Positions 36,375 to 45,384 of a DNA stretch of 64,000 nt are shown in pieces (the stretch's first letter is position 1; every line of letters starts with the position of its first letter). The notes beneath the pieces are model-generated. The model did no database searches, was not told the origin of the DNA, and was given only the letters and a program-made list of their open reading frames with translations. Source of the DNA: AWTP1-13 sp035550075 (GTDB taxonomy: Bacteria > Pseudomonadota > Alphaproteobacteria > Rhizobiales > Hyphomicrobiaceae); NCBI GenBank assembly GCA_035550075.1, contig DASZQG010000025.1, forward strand, positions 1-64,000, read 5' to 3'. A program made the translations under genes and the position numbers.

Positions 36375-37319
36375 CTACCTCACACCGCCGGGCAGGATTG
36401 AGATCAGCGCCGTAACGGTCGCGGCGGCCAGCACGGTGCCGAGGGCCACCGCGCCTGAGGTCGAGTTCACCACCCGCTGGTATTGCGTCGCGAACAGGTA
36501 GGCATTGGCGCCGGCCGGCATGGCCGCGAACAAAATCACGACGCCTGCGGCGACGGGTGGCAAATGAAGCACCCGGAAGGCCAGTGTCCAGGCGATCGCC
36601 GGCATCACCAGCAGCTTGAGCAGCAGCAGCATCGCCAGCGTCGGCGCCTGTCCCTTGATCCGGAAGTTGACGAGGCTGGCGCCGAGGGCCACCAGGGCAC
36701 ACGGCACCCCAGCCTGGCCAAGAAGCTGCAGGGTCTTCTCCACCGCCGAGGGAAGAACCAGCGGGGTCAGCCGCCACAGGCCGCCGGCAACGATGGCGAT
36801 AATGATCGGGTTGCGCGCTAGGTCGATGATGAGGGAGACGATCACGCGCGCGACCGGCGTGTCCGACTGACGCCCCGCCCACCCGATGTGCAGCGTTCCC
36901 GCGAGCCAGTAGAGCGGCGTGTTGATCGAAAGGATCAGCGCCATCGGCGCGGCAGCGGCCTCGCCGAAGGTCGCGAGCGCCAGCGGGATGCCGAGCATCA
37001 CGATGTTGCCGTAGACCGAGCTCATGGCGAGTGCGGCCCCGTCCGTCGCAGGACGCCGCAGCAGCTTTGCCCCGGCCAGCGTGGCGAGCAGCCACGTTAT
37101 GGCCGTCGCGCCGAAGTAAGCCGCCCAGATTGTCAGGGAGGCATGGCCGGGCCCTTCGGCCGTGGCGATAGTGCGGAACAGCAGCGCCGGAATGGCGATG
37201 CCGAAGGCGAACTCGGAAATGCCACGGTGCGCCTGTTGCGAGAGCAGCCCGCTCCGCGCGGCAAGGAAGCCGAACGCGATCAGCGCGAAGACCGGGGCAA
37301 CGATCAGCAGGACCTGCAT
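36375..37319 (-). CDS. AEC family transporter (auxin efflux carrier type)
   Basis: This 314-residue protein has about ten hydrophobic segments in two inverted sets of five, as in the AEC/BART superfamily. Conserved features are the first-helix APVFALIAFGFLAARSG, PALLFRTIA, and SVYGNIVMLGIPLALATFGE, where the discontinuous helix motif is expected. It carries an anion, often a mono- or dicarboxylate. It starts 30 bases after pobA on the same strand, so a role in export or uptake of an aromatic acid or its products is plausible but not shown. Confidence 0.9.
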   Translation of the reverse strand: MQVLLIVAPVFALIAFGFLAARSGLLSQQAHRGISEFAFGIAIPALLFRTIATAEGPGHASLTIWAAYFGATAITWLLATLAGAKLLRRPATDGAALAMSSVYGNIVMLGIPLALATFGEAAAAPMALILSINTPLYWLAGTLHIGWAGRQSDTPVARVIVSLIIDLARNPIIIAIVAGGLWRLTPLVLPSAVEKTLQLLGQAGVPCALVALGASLVNFRIKGQAPTLAMLLLLKLLVMPAIAWTLAFRVLHLPPVAAGVVILFAAMPAGANAYLFATQYQRVVNSTSGAVALGTVLAAATVTALISILPGGVR

Positions 37320-37349
37320 CGGCGGCCCACCACTCTTTCGGTGCGGGGA

Positions 37350-38522
37350 TTATTGCAGCGGCAGGCCTACGTAGTTTTCAGCAAGGGTCGTCTGGGCGGC
37401 CACTGAGCCGGCGAGGTAGGCAAGCTCCGCGGCCTGGATGCGGCGCTCGAACGGCGCGGCCTCGGGGAACCTGTGCGTCAGGCCCGTCATCCACCACGAG
37501 AACCGCTCCGCCTTCCAGACGCGGGCCAGGCATCGCGCCGAATAGCTCTCGATGAGGTCGGTGGCACCGGTCTCGTAATAGGCAAGGAGCGCTTCGCCGA
37601 GGAACTGCACGTCGGACGCTGCAAGGTTGAGGCCCTTGGCCCCGGTCGGCGGCACGATGTGGGCGGCATCGCCGGCGAGGAACAGGCGCCCGTAGCGCAT
37701 CGGCTCGGCCACGAACGAGCGCAGCGGCGCGACGCTCTTTTCCAGCGACGGGCCGGTCCTCAGCTCTGCCGCGGCATCCTCGGGGATGCGCCGCTTCAGC
37801 TCGCTCCAGAAGCGTTCGTCGGGCCAGTCAGCCACGTCCTCGTCCGCGCTGACCTGCAGGTAGTAGCGGCTGCGCGTGGTGGAGCGCATCGTGCACAGGG
37901 CGAATCCGCGCTCGTGATTGGCGTATATCAGCTCCTCGTGGACGGGCGGCGTGTCCGAGAGCAGTCCCAGCCAACCGAACGGATAGATGCGCTCGTAGGT
38001 TCGCAGCACGTCTTGGGGAATCGCCTGGCGGCTGACGCCGTGGAAGCCGTCGCAGCCGGCGATGAAATCGCACGCGATCTCATGTGTTGCGCCGTTCTGT
38101 CGATAGCGAAGCTGCGGGCGGTCGTCAGTAAGACCGTGCACGCTGACATCCAGCGCGTCGTAGACGATCCGGCTCGGCAGAGCGGCATGCGCGTCCGTCA
38201 GATCCTTCTGGATCTCCGACTGGCCGTAGATGGTCACGACCTTGCCCGTGAGGGCCTTGAGGTCGATGCGATGGCGCTTGCCCTCAATCGCCAGCGCGAT
38301 GCCCTCATGGGGCAGGCCCTCGCGCCGGAGTCGATCGCCGACGCCGAGGCGGGTCAGCAGATCGACGGTCCCCTGCTCCAGCAGGCCTGCCCGCACGCGT
38401 CCCAGCACATATTCCGGCGTGCGACGCTCCAGGACGATCGTCTCGATGCCGGCAAGGCCCAGCAGCCGTGCCAGGAGTAGTCCAGATGGACCGCCGCCGA
38501 TGATGCCAACTTGCGTGCGCAT
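37350..38522 (-). CDS. pobA: 4-hydroxybenzoate 3-monooxygenase
   Basis: PobA is the FAD- and NADPH-dependent hydroxylase that turns 4-hydroxybenzoate into protocatechuate. It has 390 residues, the usual length. Motifs: the FAD-binding GIIGGGPSGLLLARLL, RVRAGLLEQGTVDLL and the GCDGFHGVSR motif, then FLAGDAAHIVPPTGAKGLNLAASD. No pobR-type regulator and no protocatechuate dioxygenase gene is in the window. A palindrome at 38608-38619 lies 86 bases upstream. An AEC carrier follows in the same direction. Confidence 0.97.
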   Translation of the reverse strand: MRTQVGIIGGGPSGLLLARLLGLAGIETIVLERRTPEYVLGRVRAGLLEQGTVDLLTRLGVGDRLRREGLPHEGIALAIEGKRHRIDLKALTGKVVTIYGQSEIQKDLTDAHAALPSRIVYDALDVSVHGLTDDRPQLRYRQNGATHEIACDFIAGCDGFHGVSRQAIPQDVLRTYERIYPFGWLGLLSDTPPVHEELIYANHERGFALCTMRSTTRSRYYLQVSADEDVADWPDERFWSELKRRIPEDAAAELRTGPSLEKSVAPLRSFVAEPMRYGRLFLAGDAAHIVPPTGAKGLNLAASDVQFLGEALLAYYETGATDLIESYSARCLARVWKAERFSWWMTGLTHRFPEAAPFERRIQAAELAYLAGSVAAQTTLAENYVGLPLQ

Positions 38523-38607
38523 AAGCGATTTTCAGCCGATCGGGAATGCGGGAGCAGCGCTCGGGGCAGATCCGGTCCGGAGGCCGCCGCCGCTCCGCAG
38601 ATGGTTA

Positions 38608-38619
38608 GGTATACATACC
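38608..38619. promoter_or_regulatory. candidate operator upstream of pobA / SDR
   Basis: GGTATACATACC is a dyad with GGTAT/ATACC arms and a 2-base spacer, in an otherwise GC-rich divergent region between pobA (minus) and an SDR gene (plus). Its form suits a GntR- or IclR/MarR-type dimer. Regulator and target gene are unknown. Confidence 0.35.
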
Positions 38620-38797
38620 ATTGCCGGCCCCGCAATGCGACGTTGAGCAGAAATCAGCGAGTGGCGTGACTCCTGCGCACACATCGCGCAAGAAATTGCC
38701 GCGCCCGCCATGCCAAAGCGCGGAAGCTGGCGCTAGATCTATCCTAAGGGGCAGTCTCGCCCCCTGCGTCCTGGAACTGAGAACCGATCCACATCGC

Positions 38798-39691
38798 ATG
38801 TCTTCCCTGTTTGCCCGCGTACTGTCAGCCTGGCGCCGGCGCTGGTGGCGGCGTGATCCTGCAGCGCTTGCGGCATTTGTCGACCTGCGGCCGATGACCG
38901 TCGTGACGGGCGCGTCGCAGGGCATCGGCTTCGAGCTGGCCCGCCAGTTTGCCGCCGCCGGCAACGATCTGATCCTTGTTGCGCGCAGCGCCGCACCGCT
39001 TTGGGAGGCGGCGGCGCGCATCCGCGAGGAGTTCAAGGTCGACGCCATCGCCGTTCCGGCGGACCTGACCCGCCCGGAGGCGATCCCCGCCATCGAATCC
39101 GCACTGATGATGAACATGGGCTACGCCGACGTGCTGGTGAATTGTGCCGGCATGGGTCTGGCCGGCCCGTTCCATGAGCAGAACCCCCAGGGCCAGCTCG
39201 ATCTGCTCGATCTCAACATTCGCGCCCTGACGGCGCTGACGCGCCACTTCCTGAACGGGATGCGCGTGCGCGGGCGTGGCGGGATCCTGAACGTGGCCTC
39301 GATCGGAGGCTACATACCGGCGCCCTATCAGGCCGCTTACTATGCCAGCAAGGCGTATGTGCTCTCCCTGACCGAGGCGATTGCGGCCGAGGTGTCGGGC
39401 CAGGGCGTGCGGGTGTGCGCCCTGGCGCCGGGCCCGGTGCATACGGGATTTCACGCCCGCATCGGCTCGGAAAGGGCACTTTATCGTTATCTGATCGTGC
39501 CTTCCTCGGCCGAAACGGTGGCGCGCGCCGGCTACAGGGGGTTTATGATGGGCCTGCGAGTAACTATTCCGGGTGTGCTCAATCCCTTCATGGCGCTGGC
39601 CTTGCGCGTCTTGCCGCATAGAATTGTGATTCCCATCGTCGGAATGTTGCTGAAACCGAGGGGTCGTACCGCACGCGATGCTGGACGCTAG
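38798..39691 (+). CDS. short-chain dehydrogenase/reductase, membrane-tethered class
   Basis: This 297-residue SDR has a basic N-terminal stretch (RRRWWRRDPAA) and a longer C terminus with a hydrophobic segment (LNPFMALALRVLPHRIVIPIVGML) that may bind membrane. The NAD(P) site is VVTGASQGIGFELARQF; NCAGMG, the Ser in LNVASIGGY and the Tyr/Lys in AYYASKAYVLS are intact. It resembles DltE/YqjQ-like SDRs. The substrate is unknown. ATG 38798 is used. It overlaps the next gene, an amidotransferase, by 14 bases. Confidence 0.92.
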   Translation: MSSLFARVLSAWRRRWWRRDPAALAAFVDLRPMTVVTGASQGIGFELARQFAAAGNDLILVARSAAPLWEAAARIREEFKVDAIAVPADLTRPEAIPAIESALMMNMGYADVLVNCAGMGLAGPFHEQNPQGQLDLLDLNIRALTALTRHFLNGMRVRGRGGILNVASIGGYIPAPYQAAYYASKAYVLSLTEAIAAEVSGQGVRVCALAPGPVHTGFHARIGSERALYRYLIVPSSAETVARAGYRGFMMGLRVTIPGVLNPFMALALRVLPHRIVIPIVGMLLKPRGRTARDAGR

Positions 39692-40457
39692 GTCTCCGCA
39701 GGCTCTCGATGAGCGCGCCGCCGGGCAGGTGCCTTCCACACACCTTCCCCCGCAGACCAAGAAGCCGGTGTGCATCGTGCTGCACCAGGAGAATTCCAAT
39801 CCGGGACATGTCGGCCAATGGTTCGTCCGCCACGGCCACAGGCTCGACATCCGCAAGCCGCGCTTTGGGGATCCGCTGCCGGAAACGCTGGAGAACCACT
39901 GCGGGGCCGTCATCTTTGGCGGCCCGATGAGCGCCAACGACAAGGACGATTTCATCCGCCAGGAGACGGAGTGGATCGGGGTAGCGCTGAAAGAAAAGAA
40001 ACCCTTCTTCGGCATTTGCCTCGGCGCCCAGATGCTGGCCCGCCACCTGGGCGGCAGGGTCGGGTTCCATCCCAAGGAGATGGCGGAGATCGGCTACTAT
40101 CCCCTCGACACGACCGCTGAGGGTGAGGCCTTCGGTCCCTTTCCCGACCACGTCTATCAGTGGCATCGCGAGGGGTGCGAAATGCCTCGCGACGCGCGGC
40201 TGCTGGCGACCTCCCAAGGAGCATTTCCAGTTCAGGCTTTCGCTTACGGCTCCGGCGTAGGTGTCCAGTTCCACCCGGAGATCACCTTTGCCCAGGTATA
40301 TCGCTGGAGCGGCAACAACGCGCAAAGGCTGCAGATGCCCGGCGCGCGGGTCCGCGAGGAGCACATCGCAGGTCATGTTCTTTATGGTCCCAAGGTGCAG
40401 GCCTGGCTGGACCGCTTCTTGAGCCGCTGGGTCAAGGCGGAATTGCCGGCGGGCTGA
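39678..40457 (+). CDS. class I glutamine amidotransferase-like protein
   Basis: This 259-residue protein has a GATase1 domain like that of GMP synthase and of the YfeJ / GuaA-like subfamily. The nucleophile Cys is in GICLGAQMLARHLGG, the His/Glu pair in VQFHPEITF. It starts KKPVCIVLHQENSNPGHVGQWF, and a GGPMSANDKDDF segment follows. Such stand-alone members transfer ammonia or act on gamma-glutamyl amides, as in gamma-glutamylpolyamine metabolism. The partner is not known. It overlaps the SDR gene by 14 bases. Confidence 0.9.
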   Translation: MLDARSPQALDERAAGQVPSTHLPPQTKKPVCIVLHQENSNPGHVGQWFVRHGHRLDIRKPRFGDPLPETLENHCGAVIFGGPMSANDKDDFIRQETEWIGVALKEKKPFFGICLGAQMLARHLGGRVGFHPKEMAEIGYYPLDTTAEGEAFGPFPDHVYQWHREGCEMPRDARLLATSQGAFPVQAFAYGSGVGVQFHPEITFAQVYRWSGNNAQRLQMPGARVREEHIAGHVLYGPKVQAWLDRFLSRWVKAELPAG

Positions 40458-40799
40458 GCCCCGTTTGCACAATCGTAAAACTTGTGCGGCTAGAGTGCGC
40501 CCATGCGCGGCGCCCCTGTTTTGCGTACGCCGACGCTGCAAGGTGCGGCCGGGCGCGCGTGCCCGGCCGCGCTCACGCTTTTAATTTCATCCACCCAAAG
40601 TTCGGCTCTGATAGGGATGCCCGCATCCGTTTCCGGAGAGCGCCGGGCGCGGAGCGCCATCTTGTCCCTGCCGGGTGCGGCTGCTAGCGTAACCGTGCGG
40701 GGAAAACGGCAGGCTCCCCGCCGCCAAAAGCGCCGCCCGGCGCTCAAGCTCTGCCCCAGTCCGGCGCCCGTTCGCGGGACGCCGTCGGGGCTTGGCACC
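40458..40799. other. intergenic region between the amidotransferase and MFS genes
   Basis: These 342 bases stay open in the frame of the MFS gene back to ATG 40503, but the extra residues are basic, Pro/Arg-rich and unlike any MFS N terminus. A strong terminator-like hairpin lies at 40545-40582. I treat the region as non-coding. Confidence 0.55.
40545..40582 (+). terminator. terminator-like hairpin after the amidotransferase gene
   Basis: GCGGCCGGGC and GCCCGGCCGC form a perfect 10-bp stem around GCGCGT. After eight more bases comes TTTTAATTT. The distance to the T stretch is longer than ideal. Confidence 0.55.
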
Positions 40800-42023
40800 A
40801 TGAACGTCTCAACAGTCGATGCTGCGGCGGGGCCCAGCCGGTCCATCGCGTGGGTGTACGTGGCGCGGGCGCTGCGCGATCTGGGCGACGGGTTCGTGGC
40901 GGTGCTGTTGCCGGTCTATCTCGGGGCGATCGGGCTCGGCGCCTTCCAGATTGGGGTGGTGGCTACGGCTGCCCTGCTTGGATCGGCGCTGATGACGCTC
41001 GGGATCGGATACCTCGGCGTCCACGCGGACCAGCGCAAGCTCCTCATCGCGGCGTCCTGCCTGATGGTGCTGACCGGACTGGCGTTCGCGGCCTCCAGCA
41101 CTTACGCGATTGTTCTGCTGGTGGCGCTGTTCGGCACCGTCAATCCGTCCGCGGGTAGCGTGAGCATTTTCGTCCCGCTGGAGCACGCAGTGCTGTCGCA
41201 GGCCGTTGCGAGCGCCGAGCGCACCAGAATGTTTGCACGCTACAGCCTGATCGGGGCGATGGCGGCGGCCGTGGGCGCATTCGGTGCAGGCAGTCCCGAC
41301 ATTCTCGCCGGAGCCGGCATCTCGCAGATGACGGCGCTGCGCCTGATGTTCATCGTCTACGCCGTGTTGGGCGTCGGCGGGGCGATTGCTTACGCGCGCA
41401 TTCCCATCGACGTGACCCCGCGGCAGGAGCGCCCGTCTGCCGGGCTCGGTCCGTCGCGGACCATGGTCTACAAGATGGCGGCCCTGTTCAGCATCGACGC
41501 GTTCGCGGGCGGCTTTGCGGTGCAATCGCTGCTCGCGCTGTGGCTGTTCAGCGTGCACGGCGTGTCGCTCTCCGCCGCAGGGCTGTTCTTCTTCTGGGCC
41601 GGCACGCTGTCCGCGCTGTCGTTCCCGGTCGCAGCCTGGCTGGCGCGCCGCATCGGCCTCGTCAACACCATGGTGTTCACGCACATTCCCTCAAGCGTGT
41701 GCCTGATCCTGGCGCCATTTGCGCCCAACGTCGGAATAGCGCTCGCGCTGCTGCTGGTGCGTGCAGCTCTATCGCAGATGGATGTGCCGACGCGCTCCTC
41801 CTACGTGATGGCCGTCGTCACGCCGCCCGAGCGCTCCGCGGCCGCCAGCATCACGTCGGTGCCGCGCAGCCTCGCCGCCGCCCTCAGCCCGGCGCTTGCG
41901 GGTGCGCTGTTCGCCGCCGGCTTCGAGGCGTGGCCCCTCATCATCTGTGGGCTGCTGAAGATCTTCTACGACCTGGCGCTGCTGTGGACCTTCCGCCACG
42001 TCAAGCCCCCCGAGGAGGCATAG
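40800..42023 (+). CDS. MFS transporter
   Basis: This 407-residue protein has about twelve hydrophobic segments, with an unusual start (SRSIAWVYVARALRDLGDGFVAVLLPVYLG). It resembles the MFS_1 family, class of uncharacterised major facilitators with an N-terminal motif RDLGDG. A loop GVHADQRKLLIAASCLMVLTG replaces the canonical motif A. The substrate is unknown. It is convergent with hcrB, 20 bases apart, and could import aromatic acids, though this is inference. ATG 40800 is the first start that suits the first helix. Confidence 0.85.
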   Translation: MNVSTVDAAAGPSRSIAWVYVARALRDLGDGFVAVLLPVYLGAIGLGAFQIGVVATAALLGSALMTLGIGYLGVHADQRKLLIAASCLMVLTGLAFAASSTYAIVLLVALFGTVNPSAGSVSIFVPLEHAVLSQAVASAERTRMFARYSLIGAMAAAVGAFGAGSPDILAGAGISQMTALRLMFIVYAVLGVGGAIAYARIPIDVTPRQERPSAGLGPSRTMVYKMAALFSIDAFAGGFAVQSLLALWLFSVHGVSLSAAGLFFFWAGTLSALSFPVAAWLARRIGLVNTMVFTHIPSSVCLILAPFAPNVGIALALLLVRAALSQMDVPTRSSYVMAVVTPPERSAAASITSVPRSLAAALSPALAGALFAAGFEAWPLIICGLLKIFYDLALLWTFRHVKPPEEA

Positions 42024-42043
42024 GCGGTCGCGCGAGCTGAACG

Positions 42044-43048
42044 TCAGCCAAACAACCGAGTCAACAGCCGGCGGGCCAGCACGCTCGCCACGCGCCGGCG
42101 ATAGTGGCCCGGCGTGAAGGTCGTTTTCATCGACATGATCTGGTCACGCATGAGGTCGTCGAGACCTTTGAATACGCTCTCGCCCAGCTTGCCGCCGCAC
42201 AGCCGACGCGTGCCTTCGATCAGTACGGGCCGCGGGTTGGTGCCGGTGACCGCCACGCGCAGGCCGGTCAGCGCGTCGCCATCGCGGCGCAGCGCGACCG
42301 CCACGCCGGCGACCGGGTATTCGATTGAGCGGCGGATGCGCATCTTGTCGTAGCCCGAGCGTAGGCCAGGCGCAGGTCCCGCATGCACCGCCGCGACCAT
42401 CTCGCCCGGGCGCAGCCCGAGGTATTTCTTGCCGTCGCCGGCAGCCGGATTGTCGTGGCGCGCGTAGCCGATGTAGATGTCCTTGAGCGGCAACGACCGC
42501 TCGCCATCCGGCCCGGCAAGCTGGACGGTGGCCTCGAGCGTCATCAGGGCCGGCGCCAGGTCGCCGCTGAAGGTGGCGAAGCACACGCCGCGGCTCTTCG
42601 GCGCCACATGGCACATCTCGCCGGTGGTCTTCAGGCAATGGTTGTTGGCCGAGCGCCACCATTCGCTCTGATTGTAGAAGATGCAGCGTGTGTCGAGACA
42701 CAGGTTGCCGCCGACCGTGCCCATCGCGCGGTGGGTGGGCCCGGCGATGGATGCCGCGGCCTGCGCCACGACCGGATAGTGCGCGATGACACCTGGATGG
42801 TGGGCCAGCTCCTCGAGCGTGACCGAAGCGCCGATGTGGAGGCCGGCGGCATCGGCATTGATGGTGCGCAGCTCGGCAATCCCGCTCATATCAATCAGCG
42901 CCGGCGGCGCCACGATGCCGCGACGGATGTTGACGACGAGGTCGGTGCCGCCGCCGACCGGCTGGCTCGCTGACACCTTTGCGCGCGCCGCGACCGCCTC
43001 GGCAAGCGTTGCCGGCCGCAGCAACTCAAACTCGGGAAGCGCTTCCAT
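42044..43048 (-). CDS. hcrB: 4-hydroxybenzoyl-CoA reductase, beta (FAD and [4Fe-4S]) subunit
   Basis: This is the FAD-binding subunit of a xanthine oxidase-type enzyme, 334 residues. The FAD motifs VGGGTDLVVNIRRG and TVGGNLCLDTRC are intact. Residues ~117-156 hold extra cysteines (C117, C122, C138, C146, C156) in an insert around YNQSEWWRSANNHCLKTTGE; in the Thauera enzyme a like insert binds a [4Fe-4S] cluster special to this enzyme. That places the complex with 4-hydroxybenzoyl-CoA reductase, which removes the ring hydroxyl to give benzoyl-CoA. Its ATG overlaps the hcrA stop by one base (TGATG). The gene is called hbaD in Rhodopseudomonas. Confidence 0.93.
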   Translation of the reverse strand: MEALPEFELLRPATLAEAVAARAKVSASQPVGGGTDLVVNIRRGIVAPPALIDMSGIAELRTINADAAGLHIGASVTLEELAHHPGVIAHYPVVAQAAASIAGPTHRAMGTVGGNLCLDTRCIFYNQSEWWRSANNHCLKTTGEMCHVAPKSRGVCFATFSGDLAPALMTLEATVQLAGPDGERSLPLKDIYIGYARHDNPAAGDGKKYLGLRPGEMVAAVHAGPAPGLRSGYDKMRIRRSIEYPVAGVAVALRRDGDALTGLRVAVTGTNPRPVLIEGTRRLCGGKLGESVFKGLDDLMRDQIMSMKTTFTPGHYRRRVASVLARRLLTRLFG

Positions 43049-45384
43049 CAGGCAGCCCCCCGGCGCGGGCGGCTGGAAGCGCGCTCTCGCTTCTCGACCG
43101 CCGCGTAGACGCGATCGGGCGTCACCGGCAGGTCGTTGAACCGCAGGTCTGTCGCGTCGGCGATGGCGTTGGTAAGCGCCGGCAGGAACGCGGCCAGCGA
43201 GCCTTCGCCCGCTTCCTTGGCGCCGAAGGGCCCATGCGGGTCATTGCTTTCGACGATGCCGACCTCGATCGGCGGCGAGTCCTGGATGGTGGGTACGCGA
43301 TAGTCGAGCATGTTGGCGGTGACCATCAGCCCCTCGTGATAGGCCGCCTCCTCGCTCATGGCCTGGCCCATGCCCATCCACACCGAGCCTTGCACCTGCC
43401 CCTCGACCGTGAGCCGGTTCAGCGCTTTGCCGCAATCGTGCGCCACCCACACCTTGTCGACCGTGACGGCGCCGGTTTCTTCATCCACCGTCACCTCCAC
43501 GACCTGGGCGGAGTAGCTGTAGCCCATGGTGCCGCCGATTGCGGCTCCCCTGTATTTCTTGCCGCCGTGCGACTCCGGAATGGTTGAGTAGGTACCCGTC
43601 ACGGTGATGGTGCCGTCGTCCTTCAAGGCTTCCGCCACCACTTCCTCGAAGCTGAGCCCCTTGTCCTGGGCGCCGGCGCGATAGACCTCGCCCAGGCATT
43701 CGACGTCTGCGGGCTCGGCATCGAGCTTGCGCGCGGCCGCCGCGATCAGCAGGCCTTTGAGCTTGTTGGCGGCGTCGATTGCCGCATTGCCGACAATGAA
43801 GGTGACGCGCGAGGAGTACGAGCCGTTGTCCTTCGGCACGACCTCGCTGTCGCCGGAGACGACGCGCACGCGCGAGATGTCGAGGCCCAGCACCTCGGCC
43901 ACCGTCTGCACGAGGATGGTGGAGGAACCCTGGCCGATGTCGGCGGCGCCGGTCAGCACCACGATGGAGCCGTCGAAGTCGACTTTCAGCTTCACGGTCG
44001 CGTGCGGCTCGCCCGTCCAGTTCACCGGCTTCGAGGCGCCGGAGATGTAGTGCGAGCAGGCAAAGCCCAGGCCCTTGCCCTTCGGCAGCTTGCCGCGGCG
44101 CTCTCGCCAACCGCTCTGCTGCTCGACCCAGTCCACGCACGCGGGCAGGCCGTAGCTGTTGACCATCAGGTCGTTGGCGGTGAACGTTGGCGCCTTCAGG
44201 TAGTTGCGGCGGCGCACCAGCATCGGATCGATGTTCATCTCGCGCGCCATCTGATCGAGCAGGCTCTCGAAGGCGAAGCGCACGTCCACAGTGCCATGAC
44301 CGCGGAAGGCGCCGCACGGCGGAGTGTTGGTCAGCACCCGCTTGCCGACGTATTTCACGTTGCTCAAATCGTAGATCGCATAGAGCATCGATCCCGCATA
44401 AAGGATCGTCACGACCCCGTAGCCGGAGTGGGCACCACCGCGCTGGATGCAATCGCACTCCACGGCCGTGATGCGCCCATCCTTGCGTAGCCCGATCTTG
44501 AGGCGGACGTCGGTCTCGGGCCGGCCGCGATGGGTGATGAACGTATCCTCGCGGTTGATCATCATACGCACCGTGCCGCCCGCTTTGCGTGCGAGCAATG
44601 CCGCGATCAGCTCGATATTGAGCGTCTCAGTACGGCAGCCGAAGCCGCCGCCGACAAACGGCTTCACGACGCGGATCTTCGACATGTCCATGTCGAGAAT
44701 CTGCGCGAGCATCAGGTGCACGTAATAGGGTACCTGGGTGCTGGCATGCACGGTCATGCGGTCGCGCACGGCGTCGTATTCGGCGACCGCGGCATGCATC
44801 TCCATTTGGTTCTGGCACACCTCCGCGCAATTGTAGGTCGCTTCCCGCACCAGATCGGCCTCGGCGAATCCTTCCACGACGCTGCCGAGCTCGAACAGCA
44901 CCTCGCGCTCAATATTGCCGGGCCGCTTCTCGTGCAGCGCCACCGCATCGGGTGCGAGGGCGGCAGCAGCCGTGAAATAAGCGGGAAGCTCGCGCACCTT
45001 CATCCTGATGAGGCGGCTCGCCTTCTGTGCGGTGGCGTCGTCGACGGCGCACACGGCCGCCACCGGCTCGCCGCGGTAGCGCACGCGGTCGCGCGCCAGC
45101 GGATACTCGTTGCGGGCAATTGGCAGCACCCCGAACGGGCGGTCGCAGTCCGCGCCGGTCACTACCGCTATGACGCCTGGGAGGCGGGCGGCTTCGGAAA
45201 CGTCGACCTCGAGGATTTCGGCGTGCGCGTAAGGGCTGCGGTAGATGCGGCCGGCCAGCATGTTGGCGTGCACGAAGTCTGCCGTGTATTTGGCGCGGCC
45301 GGAAACCTTGTCGGGACCATCCACCATCGGCACGTAGCCGCCGATGGCCTGGCCCACCAGGGGCGTGCGTGGGACCTTGTTCAT
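43048..45384 (-). CDS. hcrA: 4-hydroxybenzoyl-CoA reductase, alpha (molybdopterin) subunit
   Basis: This is the molybdenum-cofactor subunit (778 residues) of the reductase. Residues ~10-135 form the small N-terminal domain (VDGPDKVSGRAKYTADF). The molybdopterin-binding halves follow, with FVGGGFGCR, GAFRGHGTVDVRFAFESLLD and GAADIGQGSSTILVQTVAEVLG. The active-site Glu is in FGAKEAGEGSLAAFLPAL near the C terminus. The start at ATG 45384 overlaps the hcrC stop by four bases. Order hcrC-hcrA-hcrB is that of hbaB-hbaC-hbaD. A CoA ligase for 4-hydroxybenzoate is not in the window. Confidence 0.94.
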   Translation of the reverse strand: MNKVPRTPLVGQAIGGYVPMVDGPDKVSGRAKYTADFVHANMLAGRIYRSPYAHAEILEVDVSEAARLPGVIAVVTGADCDRPFGVLPIARNEYPLARDRVRYRGEPVAAVCAVDDATAQKASRLIRMKVRELPAYFTAAAALAPDAVALHEKRPGNIEREVLFELGSVVEGFAEADLVREATYNCAEVCQNQMEMHAAVAEYDAVRDRMTVHASTQVPYYVHLMLAQILDMDMSKIRVVKPFVGGGFGCRTETLNIELIAALLARKAGGTVRMMINREDTFITHRGRPETDVRLKIGLRKDGRITAVECDCIQRGGAHSGYGVVTILYAGSMLYAIYDLSNVKYVGKRVLTNTPPCGAFRGHGTVDVRFAFESLLDQMAREMNIDPMLVRRRNYLKAPTFTANDLMVNSYGLPACVDWVEQQSGWRERRGKLPKGKGLGFACSHYISGASKPVNWTGEPHATVKLKVDFDGSIVVLTGAADIGQGSSTILVQTVAEVLGLDISRVRVVSGDSEVVPKDNGSYSSRVTFIVGNAAIDAANKLKGLLIAAAARKLDAEPADVECLGEVYRAGAQDKGLSFEEVVAEALKDDGTITVTGTYSTIPESHGGKKYRGAAIGGTMGYSYSAQVVEVTVDEETGAVTVDKVWVAHDCGKALNRLTVEGQVQGSVWMGMGQAMSEEAAYHEGLMVTANMLDYRVPTIQDSPPIEVGIVESNDPHGPFGAKEAGEGSLAAFLPALTNAIADATDLRFNDLPVTPDRVYAAVEKRERASSRPRRGAA

